Positions 49,397 through 58,707 of a DNA stretch of 64,000 bases are shown in pieces. Below the pieces are notes generated by a model, which saw only the letters and a list, made by a program, of their open reading frames with translations, had not been told where the DNA came from and did no database searches. Source of the stretch: Arthrobacter sp. FW305-BF8 (GTDB taxonomy: Bacteria > Actinomycetota > Actinomycetes > Actinomycetales > Micrococcaceae); assembly GCF_021789315.1 (NCBI RefSeq), contig NZ_CP084561.1, positions 3,038,001-3,102,000 on the forward strand, read 5' to 3'. A program made the position numbers and the translations under genes. Numbering within the stretch: position 1 is the stretch's first letter; each line of letters starts with the position of its first letter.

Positions 49397-50275
49397 ATGA
49401 CCCCAGCTTTTCCGCGGCGGATCGCCCGCGTCCGCCCCCTCGCCCCTGCCCCGTCGTCGTCCCCGTCCTCAGCCCCGGGGACAGACTCGGACAAAGGACA
49501 GCTTTCCGAACAGTTCTTCGTGGCCAACGACGCCGCGGACTTCGCGGGCATCGCCGGCCGGACCTGGACAGTAGTAGAGTCGCCGTTCCCCGGCTCGCGC
49601 GCCAATGCCGGCAGCGCCCACCGCAAGGGATGGGAACCCGGAGCTGAGGTTCCCGAAGACAGTTTCACGTTCCTGGCACCGAGCGTCCCGGCCAACGTCC
49701 TCGGGATGGCACACAACACGGGGCAGGCCGGCCGGAACCTTCCCGCGCAGGCCTTCCACAAGGCGGCCACCAGCGTGATCGGCCCGGGCGAGCCGATTGA
49801 ACTGCCGGCGGGAATCGGACTGGTGGAGCCGGAGGCGGAACTGGCCGTCGTCGTCGGCCGGACAGTGAAAAACCTGACCCTCGGCAGCGCGCGGACGGCG
49901 GTTCTGGGCTACACCATCGGCAACGACGTCACCGCGCGCAAGCTGCAAAAGTCCGACGAGCTCTGGCTGAGCGCCAAGAGCCAGGACACCTTCACGCCGG
50001 CCGGCCCCTGGATCGTGACCGGACTGGACCATGCGGACCTGCCTGTCGGCGTCGTCCATAACGGTACCGAACTGCCCACGGCCAGCACCGCGGACCTGGG
50101 CTGGAAGGTGGATGAGATCCTGGTCTACCTGACGTCATTCATGACCCTGCATCCCGGCGACCTGGTGCTCACCGGGTTCCCGGCGGCGAGCGCTGGCATC
50201 CAGCCGGGCGACACCGTCACCTGCCGGGTGGGCGGGATCGGAGAGCTTTCCAACCCCGTCACGGCCCCCAGCTGA
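49397..50275 (+). CDS. fumarylacetoacetate hydrolase-family protein
   Basis: 292 residues from ATG 49397; the frame is open upstream but overlaps the DUF1684 gene. After a short Pro/Ser N-terminal region, the FAH fold shows VEPEAELAVVVGR (Glu ligands) and GNDVTARKLQKSDE (Asp ligand and Lys), with TGFPAASAGIQPGDTV at the end. Putative hydrolase or decarboxylase of 2-keto or 2-hydroxy acids. Similar in family, not closely in sequence, to the gene at 2543-3319. Confidence 0.87.
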   Translation: MTPAFPRRIARVRPLAPAPSSSPSSAPGTDSDKGQLSEQFFVANDAADFAGIAGRTWTVVESPFPGSRANAGSAHRKGWEPGAEVPEDSFTFLAPSVPANVLGMAHNTGQAGRNLPAQAFHKAATSVIGPGEPIELPAGIGLVEPEAELAVVVGRTVKNLTLGSARTAVLGYTIGNDVTARKLQKSDELWLSAKSQDTFTPAGPWIVTGLDHADLPVGVVHNGTELPTASTADLGWKVDEILVYLTSFMTLHPGDLVLTGFPAASAGIQPGDTVTCRVGGIGELSNPVTAPS

Positions 50276-50283
50276 CCGGCACC

Positions 50284-51447
50284 TTAACCCGGAATCAGGC
50301 CCAGGTTCCGGACGCTTCCGACGGCGGCCGTCACCGCCGCGGCGGCCGCCTCCAGGTCCGCGGCGGTCACCGACGAATCAAAGCTGAACCGCACGGCGGT
50401 CTGCGCCACCTCCGTTTCGATGCCGAGTGCCACCAGCACCGGCGACGGCGCATCGGAGCCGGCCGCGCACGCCGAGCCGCTGGAGCACACCACGCCCTGG
50501 CGCTCGAGTTCGAGGAGCACGGATTCTCCGCTGGTGCCCGGGAAGCAGAACGACGCCACGGAGGGCAGCCGCTCAGACGGATGGCCGGTCAGCAGCGCAC
50601 CGGGAATGCTGCCCAGCACGGCGGCAATAAAACGGTCGCGCAGTCCCGTGACGCGGGCCGCGAGCGCAGGCTGGTCGGCGTGCGCCAGGGTGAGGGCGGT
50701 GGCCAGCGCCACGGCACCGGCAACGTTTTCGGTGCCCGAGCGCCGGCCGCGTTCCTGGCCGCCGCCATGCACCAGGGGCTCGATGCGGGTCCGGCCGCGA
50801 ACGAACAGGACACCGTTGCCCTTGGGCGCCCCGAGCTTGTGCCCGGAGATGCTCAGCGCGTCCACGCCGAGTGCCCGCACATCCAGCGGCAGCCAGCCGG
50901 CGGCCTGCACGGCGTCGGTGTGGAACGGGATCCCCCGCCCCCGCGCCAGGTCCGCAAGCTTGGCCACCGGCTGGACGGTCCCCACCTCGTTGTTGGCGTA
51001 CATGATGCTGACCAGCGCGGTTTCGTCCCGCAGCACCGCGGCGAGTGCCTCCGGGGTCACGGTTCCGTTCCCGTCCACCGGCACGACGTCCACGGCGATA
51101 CCGTGGAAGCGTTCGAGGTACCGTGCGGACTCCTCCACAGCAGGATGCTCGACGGCGCTGATCACTACCCGGTTCAGCGCCGGGTCCGCGGCCTGCCGGG
51201 CCAGGGCAATCCCCTTGACGGCGAGGTTGTCCGCCTCCGTGCCGCCCGCCGTGAAGGTGATCTCCCCTGGCCGGCAGCCGAGCACCGCGGCCACAGTCTT
51301 CCGGGCGTCCGCGAGTGCCCGCGCGGCGGAGTCACCGAGCGAGTGGTGGCTTGACGGGTTGCCGAACTCGCCGGTGAGGTAGGGCCACATGGCCTCCAGC
51401 ACCTCCCGGCGGACCGGTGTTGTGGCTGCTGCGTCCAGGAAGATCAT
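50284..51447 (-). CDS. nadS: cysteine desulfurase serving NAD synthesis (NadS)
   Basis: 387 residues, PLP-dependent NifS/IscS fold. PLP lysine in SISGHKLGAPKGNGVL; active Cys loop CSSGSACAAGSDAPSPVLVAL; HHSLGDSAARA near the N-terminus. Makes persulfide sulfur from cysteine. As last gene of nrtR-nadA-nadB-nadC-(this), it corresponds to C. glutamicum nadS, reported to be needed for the Fe-S cluster of NadA. Start ATG 51447, eight bases after nadC. Confidence 0.9.
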   Translation of the reverse strand: MIFLDAAATTPVRREVLEAMWPYLTGEFGNPSSHHSLGDSAARALADARKTVAAVLGCRPGEITFTAGGTEADNLAVKGIALARQAADPALNRVVISAVEHPAVEESARYLERFHGIAVDVVPVDGNGTVTPEALAAVLRDETALVSIMYANNEVGTVQPVAKLADLARGRGIPFHTDAVQAAGWLPLDVRALGVDALSISGHKLGAPKGNGVLFVRGRTRIEPLVHGGGQERGRRSGTENVAGAVALATALTLAHADQPALAARVTGLRDRFIAAVLGSIPGALLTGHPSERLPSVASFCFPGTSGESVLLELERQGVVCSSGSACAAGSDAPSPVLVALGIETEVAQTAVRFSFDSSVTAADLEAAAAAVTAAVGSVRNLGLIPG

Positions 51448-51454
51448 GGTGTGC

Positions 51455-52327
51455 TCACCCCACTGTCAGTTCGACGTCCAGGCCGAGGTCCAGGGCCGTG
51501 ACGCTGTGCGTCAGGGCGCCGACCGAGATGACGTCCACGCCGGCGGCGGCGATGTCCGCCACGGTGCGGAGGTTGACGTTGCCGCTGGCCTCGACAATGG
51601 CCCTCCCGGCCACCTGCCGGACGCCGGCACGGAGTTCCTCCGGGCTGAAGTTGTCCAGCATGATGGTGTCCACGCCCGCGGCCAGGACGGGTTCGATCTG
51701 CTCAGCGCTGTCCACCTCCACCTCGAAATGCGTGGTGTGGCCGAGCTGGGCCTTCGCGTCGGCGAGCAGCGCGGTCAGCCTTGCCGGGTCTCCCCCTGTC
51801 ATGACGGCCAGGTGGTTGTCCTTGGCCAGGACGGCGTCGGACAGGCTGTAGCGGTGGTTGGCGCCGCCGCCGCAGCGGACGGCGTACCGTTCCAGCACCC
51901 GCAGGCCGGGGGTGGTCTTGCGGGTGTCCGTGATGCGGGCCTTGGTGCCGGCAGCCAGTGCCACGAATTCGGCTGTCTTGGTGGCGATGGCACTCATTCG
52001 CTGCGCCAGGTTCAGGCCCACCCGCTCGGCCAGCAGCACGCTGCGCGCCCGGCCGGTGACCCGTGCCAGCTTTGTCCCTGCGGCGAAGGTTTCGCCGTCG
52101 GCCACGAGCAGCTCCACCTGCGTGTCCGGGTCCACCATCAGCATGGCGTCGCGGAACACGCTGCCGCCACTGAAGACGCCCGGGACGCGGGCGTTGAGCA
52201 CCGCGGTGGCGCTGGCCTCGGCTGGGATCAGCAGCTGCGAGGTGATGTCACCGCTGGGCGCATCCTCCGCGAAGGCCCGCTCCAGGATCTCGCGGACGGG
52301 TGCTGCAGGGAGGGTCAGGCTAGTCAT
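51455..52327 (-). CDS. nadC: nicotinate-nucleotide pyrophosphorylase (quinolinate phosphoribosyltransferase)
   Basis: 290 residues from ATG 52327; a TTG two codons earlier is possible. Converts quinolinate and PRPP to nicotinate mononucleotide, CO2 and PPi. ARVTGRARSVLLAERVGLNLAQRMSAIAT, KDNHLAVMTGG and VEVDSAEQIEPVLAAGVDTIMLDNFSPEELR are family motifs; EASGNVNLRTV...GVDVISVGALTHSV closes the barrel. Overlaps the end of nadB by eight bases. Confidence 0.96.
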   Translation of the reverse strand: MTSLTLPAAPVREILERAFAEDAPSGDITSQLLIPAEASATAVLNARVPGVFSGGSVFRDAMLMVDPDTQVELLVADGETFAAGTKLARVTGRARSVLLAERVGLNLAQRMSAIATKTAEFVALAAGTKARITDTRKTTPGLRVLERYAVRCGGGANHRYSLSDAVLAKDNHLAVMTGGDPARLTALLADAKAQLGHTTHFEVEVDSAEQIEPVLAAGVDTIMLDNFSPEELRAGVRQVAGRAIVEASGNVNLRTVADIAAAGVDVISVGALTHSVTALDLGLDVELTVG

Positions 52328-54086
52328 GGACAAGGCTCGCTTTCGGGCTCATTCTGAATTCTTCGTCAAGGTCGCCGACTGGAAGATCTGCCGGCTGGCT
52401 GTCATCCCGGTAATGCGCGCCGAGCGACACCTGCCGCTCTCGCGCCGCGTGGACCAGCAACTGCGCGGCGAGCAGCAGGTTGGCGTCCTCGTGGGTCCGC
52501 GGGTCTACCGACTGCGGCACCGCTTCAGGACGCACGACGGCGGCCCACGCCCCAAGCGCTGCCCCCGCCTCCCGCAGAAGCTCCCCACTGCGCAACACCC
52601 CGGCCTTGGCAGTCATCAGCCGCCGCAGGGCGTCCCGAGAGAACTCGCCGGGAACCGCGGACACATCACGTTCAGGACCATCTCCCCGCTTTTTCCCGGG
52701 GTAGGGCGGAGCGTTTTGGTCGTCCGCCACGAAGTCGCGGGACAGTGCAACGGAAGCGTGCGTCAAGGGGAGGCCGCTAGCGGCTGAGCTAGCACGCGGA
52801 GTAGTGCTGTCTTGCGACGGTTCCGCCAGGAATGCTTCTACAGCCCGCCGGCCGAACACCAGTCCCTCGAGAAGCGAGTTACTGGCAAGCCGGTTGGCGC
52901 CCTGGACGCCGGTGCAGGCTACTTCTCCGGCGGCATACAGCCCGGGGACGGTGGTGCGGCCGTGCAGGTCGGTGGAGACGCCGCCCATCCAGTAGTGCGC
53001 GGCCGGTGCGACGGGAACGGGCTCCCGGGTCCAGTCGATGCCGGCTTCGCGGGTGCCCCGTGTGATGGTCGGGAAGCGGCGCTTGAGGAACCCTGCTCCC
53101 CTGGCGTCTTCGAGAACCCGGGCGTCCAGGTAAACGTGGCCGCTGGGGTTACCGAGCGCGGCAAGGTGCAGGGCAATGCTACGGGAAACGACGTCGCGCG
53201 GGGCGAGTTCGGCGTCGGGGTGGTACCCATGCAGGAAGCGGTGGCCGTGTGTGTCCACGAGGACGGCACCCTCACCGCGGACGGCCTCGGAAATCAGCAG
53301 CGGGTCCTGGCCGCCGTCGGACTTTGCTCCCTTGTCCTGGCGGACGAGGCAGGTGGGGTGGAACTGGAAGAACTCCAGGTCTGCCACGGCGGCACCGGCG
53401 CGCCAGGCGAGGGCCAGTCCGTCCGCGGTGGCAACGGATGGGTTCGTGGTCTGGGCGAACAGCTGACCCGCCCCGCCGGTGGCCAGCAGCACCGCGTCGG
53501 CCTGGATGCTGCCGGGCCGGCCGTCCTGCAGGAACTCAACGCCGGTGACCCGCCGGCCCTGCTGGAGGAGGGCTGTGACGCTGGCGTGGCCCAGCAGCCG
53601 GATCCTGCCAGTGGCCTGCGCGGCCAGCACGGCGCAGATCAGGGCGTTGGCGATGCCCGCGCCGGTGGCGTCGCCGCCGGCGTGCAGGATCCGCGGCGCG
53701 GAGTGGGCCGCCTCGAGCCCCAGGGCGGGGTCGCCGTCGTCGTCCAGGTCAAAGCGGACGCCGAAGCGTCCGAGCCCGGCGATGTCCCGGCGCGCCTCGG
53801 TGCACAGCACCCGGACAGCCGCCGCGTTGCAGTGCCCGGCGCCAGCCCTCAGCGTGTCCGCGATGTGGGCGGCGACGGTGTCGCCGGGCGACGGCTCGTC
53901 CAGGACGGCGGAAATGCCGCCCTGGGCGAAGTACGTATTGCTGTCCGCGAGCGCGCCCTTGGTCAGCAGCACCACATCGGCGCCTGCCTCCGCCGCGAGC
54001 AGCGCGGCGTAGAGGCCGGCGATGCCGCTGCCGACGACGGCGAGCCGCTGCCGGCCGGCGGTGCCGTTTTCGCTGGGGATGGTCAT
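52320..54086 (-). CDS. nadB: L-aspartate oxidase
   Basis: 588 residues from ATG 54086 with GGGAG upstream. FAD enzyme oxidising aspartate to iminoaspartate. FAD motif VVGSGIAGLYAALLAAEAGADVVLL; ATGGAGQLFAQTTNP; FFQFHPTCL; substrate Arg in RDVVSRSIALH. A low-complexity insert of about 60 residues (FLAEPSQDSTTPRASSAASG to YPGKKRGDGP) lies before the C-terminal helical domain and lengthens it beyond the usual ~540. Present here although C. glutamicum's nad operon lacks nadB. Confidence 0.95.
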   Translation of the reverse strand: MTIPSENGTAGRQRLAVVGSGIAGLYAALLAAEAGADVVLLTKGALADSNTYFAQGGISAVLDEPSPGDTVAAHIADTLRAGAGHCNAAAVRVLCTEARRDIAGLGRFGVRFDLDDDGDPALGLEAAHSAPRILHAGGDATGAGIANALICAVLAAQATGRIRLLGHASVTALLQQGRRVTGVEFLQDGRPGSIQADAVLLATGGAGQLFAQTTNPSVATADGLALAWRAGAAVADLEFFQFHPTCLVRQDKGAKSDGGQDPLLISEAVRGEGAVLVDTHGHRFLHGYHPDAELAPRDVVSRSIALHLAALGNPSGHVYLDARVLEDARGAGFLKRRFPTITRGTREAGIDWTREPVPVAPAAHYWMGGVSTDLHGRTTVPGLYAAGEVACTGVQGANRLASNSLLEGLVFGRRAVEAFLAEPSQDSTTPRASSAASGLPLTHASVALSRDFVADDQNAPPYPGKKRGDGPERDVSAVPGEFSRDALRRLMTAKAGVLRSGELLREAGAALGAWAAVVRPEAVPQSVDPRTHEDANLLLAAQLLVHAARERQVSLGAHYRDDSQPADLPVGDLDEEFRMSPKASLVHD

Positions 54087-54096
54087 TGCGGGCTCC

Positions 54097-55407
54097 CTAT
54101 TGGGGCTTGGAAGCGAGCATGCGCTCGAGCGCGGTCCTCGCGTCCTGCTGCACGTCGTCGTCCACGGTGATGCGGTTGACAACGCGGCCGGCGACAAGTT
54201 CTTCGAGCACCCAGGCCAGGTAGCCGGGGTGGATCCGGTACATGGTGCTGCAGGGGCAGATCACGGGGTCCAGGCAGAAGATGGTGTGCTGCGGGTACTG
54301 GGCCGCCAGCCGGTTCACCATGTTGATCTCGGTGCCGATCGCGAACACCGAGGGCTCGGTGGCCGCCGCGATGGCCTTCTGGATGAAGTCAGTGGACCCG
54401 GCGGAATCGGCCGCGTCCACCACCTCCATGGGGCATTCCGGGTGCACGATGACGTTGACGCCCGGGAAGTCGGCGCGTGCCTTCTCGATCTGGGCCACGC
54501 TGAAGCGCTTGTGGACCGAGCAGAATCCATGCCAGAGGATCACGCGGGAGTCCAGCAGGGCCTGCTCGTCGTTGCCGCCAAGTTCCTTGCGCGGGTTCCA
54601 CATGGGCATCTGCTCGAGCGGAACGCCCAGCGCCTTGGCCGTGTTCCGGCCGAGGTGCTGGTCCGGGAAGAACAGGACGCGCTGGCCGCGCTCGAAGGCC
54701 CACTCGAGGACCGACTTGGCGTTGGAGGACGTGCAGACGATGCCGCCGTTCCGGCCACAGAAAGCCTTCAGCGCCGCGGAGGAATTCATATAGGTGACCG
54801 GGATGACCGGAACTCGGCCTTCTGCGTCGGGCTCGGTGCCGAAAATCTCCTCGAGCTGCTCCCAGCAGTCCTCCACGGAGTCGGCGTCGGCCATGTCCGC
54901 CATGGAGCATCCGGCAGCAAGGTTGGGCAGGATGACCGCCTGCTCCGGCGTGGAGAGGGTGTCAGCGGTTTCGGCCATGAAGTGCACGCCGCAGAACACG
55001 ATCGCTTCGGCATCGGGCCGGGTCAGCGCGGCGTTGGCCAGCTGGAATGAATCGCCGACAAAATCGGCGTACTGGACAACCTCGTCGCGCTGGTAAAAGT
55101 GGCCCAGGATGACGGCGCGGTCCCCGAGCGTGGCCTTGGCAGCCCGGATCCGGGCATCGAGTTCAGCTTCGCCGGCAATCTTGTACTCCTCGGGAAGCTG
55201 GCCCTGGCGCGGCGTGGAGGCAGGCGCGACGTCCGCGCTGGAGGCGCCGGGACCGTAGGCGGGAACGCCGGCGAGCGTTTCCGCGAGGTCGTATTCCCAG
55301 GGACCCTTGGCAAGCGCCGGGCTGCAGGTGCCGGCGGTGCCGGCAGCCTGGGCCAGCTCGGCCTGTTCACGCGTGATCAGCTGGATGGCAGTGTTGACGC
55401 TGCTCAT
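54097..55407 (-). CDS. nadA: quinolinate synthase
   Basis: 436 residues. Condenses iminoaspartate with dihydroxyacetone phosphate to quinolinate on a [4Fe-4S] cluster. Cluster cysteines are in VFCGVHFMAETA, GGIVCTSSNAKS and CLDPVICPCSTMYRI. LGHFYQRDEVVQYADFVGDSFQLA is the substrate-binding start. N-terminal extension of about 80 residues compared with archaeal enzymes, as in actinobacteria. Its ATG overlaps the nrtR stop (ATGA). Confidence 0.96.
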   Translation of the reverse strand: MSSVNTAIQLITREQAELAQAAGTAGTCSPALAKGPWEYDLAETLAGVPAYGPGASSADVAPASTPRQGQLPEEYKIAGEAELDARIRAAKATLGDRAVILGHFYQRDEVVQYADFVGDSFQLANAALTRPDAEAIVFCGVHFMAETADTLSTPEQAVILPNLAAGCSMADMADADSVEDCWEQLEEIFGTEPDAEGRVPVIPVTYMNSSAALKAFCGRNGGIVCTSSNAKSVLEWAFERGQRVLFFPDQHLGRNTAKALGVPLEQMPMWNPRKELGGNDEQALLDSRVILWHGFCSVHKRFSVAQIEKARADFPGVNVIVHPECPMEVVDAADSAGSTDFIQKAIAAATEPSVFAIGTEINMVNRLAAQYPQHTIFCLDPVICPCSTMYRIHPGYLAWVLEELVAGRVVNRITVDDDVQQDARTALERMLASKPQ

Positions 55408-56123
55408 GGGGTGCTCCTGTTATCTGGGTCAAGGCCGGGGCGGCCGGTAAAGCGGTAAAGACGCGGCGGGCGGTGCTTGCCGCCCTGCAGGTATTCACCG
55501 GTTTCTTCGATTTCCGGCGTCGACTTGATCTGCCGGCGGAAGTTGGCGGGGTCCAGTTGCGTGTCCAGCACGGCTTCGTAGACCTCGCGGACCTGGGCGA
55601 GGGTGAAGTATTCCCCCAGGAAGTGGTAGGCGATGGAGCCGTAGGCCAGCTTGTTCCGCAGGCGCCAGAGTGCGTAGTCCACTATCCCGTTGTGGTCGAA
55701 GGCCAGGCTGCCAAGTTTGTCGGCGCGGAACCACCGGACGTTCTCGGATTCGTCCGCGAGCGCCGCTTCGGTGGGCTGGACCAGCGCCCAGTAGACGATG
55801 GACACCACGCGCTGCGTGGGCGAGCGGTGCAGGCCGCCGAAGGCGTAGAGCTGCTCGAGGTAGCTGGGCGCCAGCCCGGTTGTTTCCCTCAGGTTCCGCG
55901 AGGCGGCGTCCTGCAGGGATTCAGCGTGGGTCAGCGGACCGCCGGGCAGGGCCCAGAGCCCCTTGAAGGGCTCCCGGATCCGCCGGACCAACGGAATCCA
56001 CAGGGTGGGTCGGCCTGAGGACTCGCTGGGACGGAGGGCGAAAATCACCGTGGAAATGGCGAGCGACGGCGGCGCGGACTGCCGCTCGGCCACGTTGGCT
56101 GAGGTGGTGTACACGGTAATCAC
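55404..56123 (-). CDS. nrtR: NrtR-type regulator with a degenerate Nudix domain
   Basis: About 239 residues if GTG 56123 is the start; the frame is open to a TTG at 56180, but that lies inside the putative operator. Nudix-like domain: the box GGPLTHAESLQDAASRNLRETTGL has lost catalytic Glu (RNLRET instead of RELxEE), as in NrtR regulators that bind ADP-ribose or NAD derivatives without hydrolysing them. The C-terminal winged helix (LGEYFTLAQVREVYEAVLDTQLDPANFRRQI) binds DNA. First gene of the nad operon; expected to repress it and itself. Confidence 0.88.
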   Translation of the reverse strand: MITVYTTSANVAERQSAPPSLAISTVIFALRPSESSGRPTLWIPLVRRIREPFKGLWALPGGPLTHAESLQDAASRNLRETTGLAPSYLEQLYAFGGLHRSPTQRVVSIVYWALVQPTEAALADESENVRWFRADKLGSLAFDHNGIVDYALWRLRNKLAYGSIAYHFLGEYFTLAQVREVYEAVLDTQLDPANFRRQIKSTPEIEETGEYLQGGKHRPPRLYRFTGRPGLDPDNRSTP

Positions 56124-56174
56124 CCGCTTCGCTGCGATCGGCGGGCCCGTCTGGTGCCCGCCCCAGTTAGTTAT

Positions 56175-56187
56175 AGTCAAGTTGACT
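56175..56187. promoter_or_regulatory. candidate NrtR operator
   Basis: AGTCAA-G-TTGACT, a perfect 13-base palindrome. A minus-strand TATAAC next to it (56176-56171) could be the -10 of the nad operon, so bound repressor would cover it. The divergent permease gene starts 114 bases to the right. Confidence 0.55.
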
Positions 56188-56300
56188 CAAACTGATTCTA
56201 CGACCGGTCGTCCGGGATGCAAAATGTTTCGCCGGAAGTTGGGTGTAAATTCAAAAGGTCCCAAAAGGACCAGTTCCCCAACCCCAAGAAGGTACGCAGC

Positions 56301-57683
56301 ATGACGACGAAGTCCACGGCGGAGCGACCCGCAGTACAGCTCCGCCACAGCATGAAGCCGAGGCAACTCACCATGATGGGCCTGGGCAGCGCCATAGGCG
56401 CCGGGCTTTTCCTGGGCTCCGGCGCCGGCGTCCAGGCGGCCGGCCCGGCGGTCTTGGTTTCCTACCTTGTGGCCGGCACGCTCATCATCCTGGTCATGTG
56501 GGCGCTCGGCGAAATGGCGGCAGCCAACCCCAACAGCGGAGCCTTCTCCGTTTACGCCGAACGCGCCATGGGCAAGACCGCTGGGGCAACAGTGGGCTGG
56601 CTCTGGTGGCTGCAGCTGGTGGTGGTCATCGCCGCCGAGGCGCTCGGCGCCGCGGGGCTGCTGTTTTCAGTTTGGCCGGTGGTTCCGGTATGGGCGCTCT
56701 CCCTGGTGTTCATGGTGGTGTTCACTGGCATCAATCTGGCCGGTGTGAAGAACTTCGGCGAGTTCGAGTTCTGGTTTGCCATCCTCAAGGTGACCGCCAT
56801 CGTCCTGTTCCTGGCCATCGGCGCCGCGCTGCTGCTGGGCCTGCTGCCGGACGCGGCATCCCCGGGCCTGGCCAACGTCACCGGGGACTTCGCGCCCTCG
56901 GGCCTGGCCGGCATTGCAACCGCACTGTTCGTGGTGATCTTTGCGTTCGGCGGCACGGAGATCGTCAGTGTCGCAGCGGCTGAGACCGAAAACCCCGAGC
57001 ACAGCGTCACCAAGGCCATCCGGACGGTCGTGTGGCGGATCCTCGTCTTCTACATCGGCTCCGTCTTCGTGATCGCTGCCGTTCTTCCGGCCACCTCGGA
57101 GGCCCTGTCCTCGCCGTTTGCCGGCGTCCTGGATGCCGCCCGCATCCCGGGTGCCGCCACCGCCATCACCCTGGTGGCCGTCGTCGCACTTTTGTCCGCC
57201 CTGAACGCCAACCTGTACGGGGCGTCCCGCATGGTGTTCTCACTGGCAGAGCGGGGCGAGGCTCCCGCGTTCCTGTCCCGGCTGAGCGGCGCGGGCGTGC
57301 CGATGGTCGCGGTCGGCGTCTCGGTCGCGTTCGGCTTCATCGCCACGGTCCTGGAACTGCTGTTCCCCGAGCGCATCCTGCCGGCCCTGTTCCAGCTCGT
57401 CGGGTCAACGTGTCTGGTGGTCTGGGGTTCGGCGCTGGTCTCCCAGCTCATCCTGCGCCGGCGGGCAGACCGTGACGGCACTCCCCTGCCGCTGCGGATG
57501 AGGGGCTTCCCCGGGCTCACGGTGTTCGGCCTTGTGCTGCTGGGGCTGGTGTTTGCCGTGGGTTTCAGCGCCGAGAGCAGCCGCATCCAGCTGATCAGCA
57601 CGCTGCTGCTGATTGCAGGCATCGCGGCCGCCTGCTGGGCCGGTGCCCGGATCGCGGGATCCCGGCGCGCCCGGCGCTCCTAG
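56301..57683 (+). CDS. APC-superfamily amino acid permease
   Basis: 460 residues from ATG 56301 (AAGAAGG upstream). Twelve predicted membrane segments. N-terminal MMGLGSAIGAGLFLGSGAGVQAAGPA is the classic amino-acid-transporter (AAT) TM1 motif; GGTEIVSVAAAETENP follows in TM6. Resembles GabP/ProY/AnsP-type symporters; the specific amino acid is unknown. Divergent from nrtR. Confidence 0.92.
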   Translation: MTTKSTAERPAVQLRHSMKPRQLTMMGLGSAIGAGLFLGSGAGVQAAGPAVLVSYLVAGTLIILVMWALGEMAAANPNSGAFSVYAERAMGKTAGATVGWLWWLQLVVVIAAEALGAAGLLFSVWPVVPVWALSLVFMVVFTGINLAGVKNFGEFEFWFAILKVTAIVLFLAIGAALLLGLLPDAASPGLANVTGDFAPSGLAGIATALFVVIFAFGGTEIVSVAAAETENPEHSVTKAIRTVVWRILVFYIGSVFVIAAVLPATSEALSSPFAGVLDAARIPGAATAITLVAVVALLSALNANLYGASRMVFSLAERGEAPAFLSRLSGAGVPMVAVGVSVAFGFIATVLELLFPERILPALFQLVGSTCLVVWGSALVSQLILRRRADRDGTPLPLRMRGFPGLTVFGLVLLGLVFAVGFSAESSRIQLISTLLLIAGIAAACWAGARIAGSRRARRS

Positions 57684-57804
57684 CCGTGGATTTTCCCGCT
57701 CCGCCGGCAGGTAGAGTGGTGCCCATCCACGGCGGACCGGCGACGAAGCAGTCCCGGCGAGCCCAGTACATGATGAGGACTGAGACTTGACGAGGACTGA
57801 GGCG

Positions 57805-58632
57805 ATGAGCGGCAGACACACCGGCGAACAGCACTCCCACACGGTCGAGGGCACTGACCCGCAGCTGTACGTCGCGGTGCACGACCCCCAGAACGACGCT
57901 GGACTCCGCCCCATCCTGCTCATCCACGGCTTCTCCGCGTCCAGCAAGCTGAACTGGGAAGACACCGGCTGGATCCCGGCGCTGCTGGAGGCCGGCCGCC
58001 GCGTCATCGCCGTCGATCTCCCCGGACACGGCCGGAGCGGCGCGCCGGAGGACATGGACTCCTACTCCCCCAGCCGGATCAGGGCGGACCTGCTGCAGAT
58101 CGCGTTCGACGCCGGAGCCCGGCCTTTGCGCGACGGTGACCCCGCCAGCGGGCTGGACGTGATCGGCTACTCCCTCGGTTCCCGGCTCGGCTGGGAGTTC
58201 GGCGCCACCCAGCCGGAACTGGTCCACCGGCTCGTCCTGGGCGGCCCCAACATGGCGGACCCGCTGGCAGCCTTCGACCTCGTCGCCGCCCAGCGCTACC
58301 TGGCCGACGGCACGCCCATTGCCGACGCCTCCACTGCCGGGCTCCTCAGCATGGCGCAGGCGCTTCCGAGCAACAACATCTTCGCGCTGCTGTCCCTGGT
58401 GGAGGCCATCAAGGGTGAACCGTACGATCCGGCCGAGGCCGTGCCGCACATGCCCGTGTTGCTGGTCGCCGGCGAAAACGATGAACGCGCCGCGTCCATG
58501 CCGCAGCTTGCCGAACTGGCAGCTAAGGCTGGTTCCGTGGCCGAGCAGCTGGTGCTGCCCGGCCGCACCCACACCAACGCCATCACCAGCCGCGCTTTCA
58601 AGCAGGCTGCCATCGCGTTCCTCGGCAGTTAA
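57805..58632 (+). CDS. alpha/beta hydrolase
   Basis: 275 residues from ATG 57805 (281 from the TTG at 57787; both have GAGGACTGAG upstream). Fold elements: oxyanion loop ILLIHGFSASSKLNWED, nucleophile Ser in DVIGYSLGSRLGWEFG near residue 120, Asp in LLVAGENDERA, His in LPGRTHTNAIT. Serine esterase/lipase/C-C hydrolase superfamily, substrate unknown. Preceded by 8-bp inverted arms CCGTGGAT/ATCCACGG (57684-57732) after the permease stop. Confidence 0.9.
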   Translation: MSGRHTGEQHSHTVEGTDPQLYVAVHDPQNDAGLRPILLIHGFSASSKLNWEDTGWIPALLEAGRRVIAVDLPGHGRSGAPEDMDSYSPSRIRADLLQIAFDAGARPLRDGDPASGLDVIGYSLGSRLGWEFGATQPELVHRLVLGGPNMADPLAAFDLVAAQRYLADGTPIADASTAGLLSMAQALPSNNIFALLSLVEAIKGEPYDPAEAVPHMPVLLVAGENDERAASMPQLAELAAKAGSVAEQLVLPGRTHTNAITSRAFKQAAIAFLGS

Positions 58633-58707
58633 GGGAACCGGCAGCTCCCACCCAAGCCGACCGGCGTAGGCTGGACTTTAGGGGCGGAGACACCGGAAGA
58701 GGAGCCC

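Noticed and set aside
57684..57732. CCGTGGAT/ATCCACGG as a terminator of the amino acid permease
   Set aside because: The arms are over 30 bases apart, with no T-tract; chance pairing cannot be excluded.
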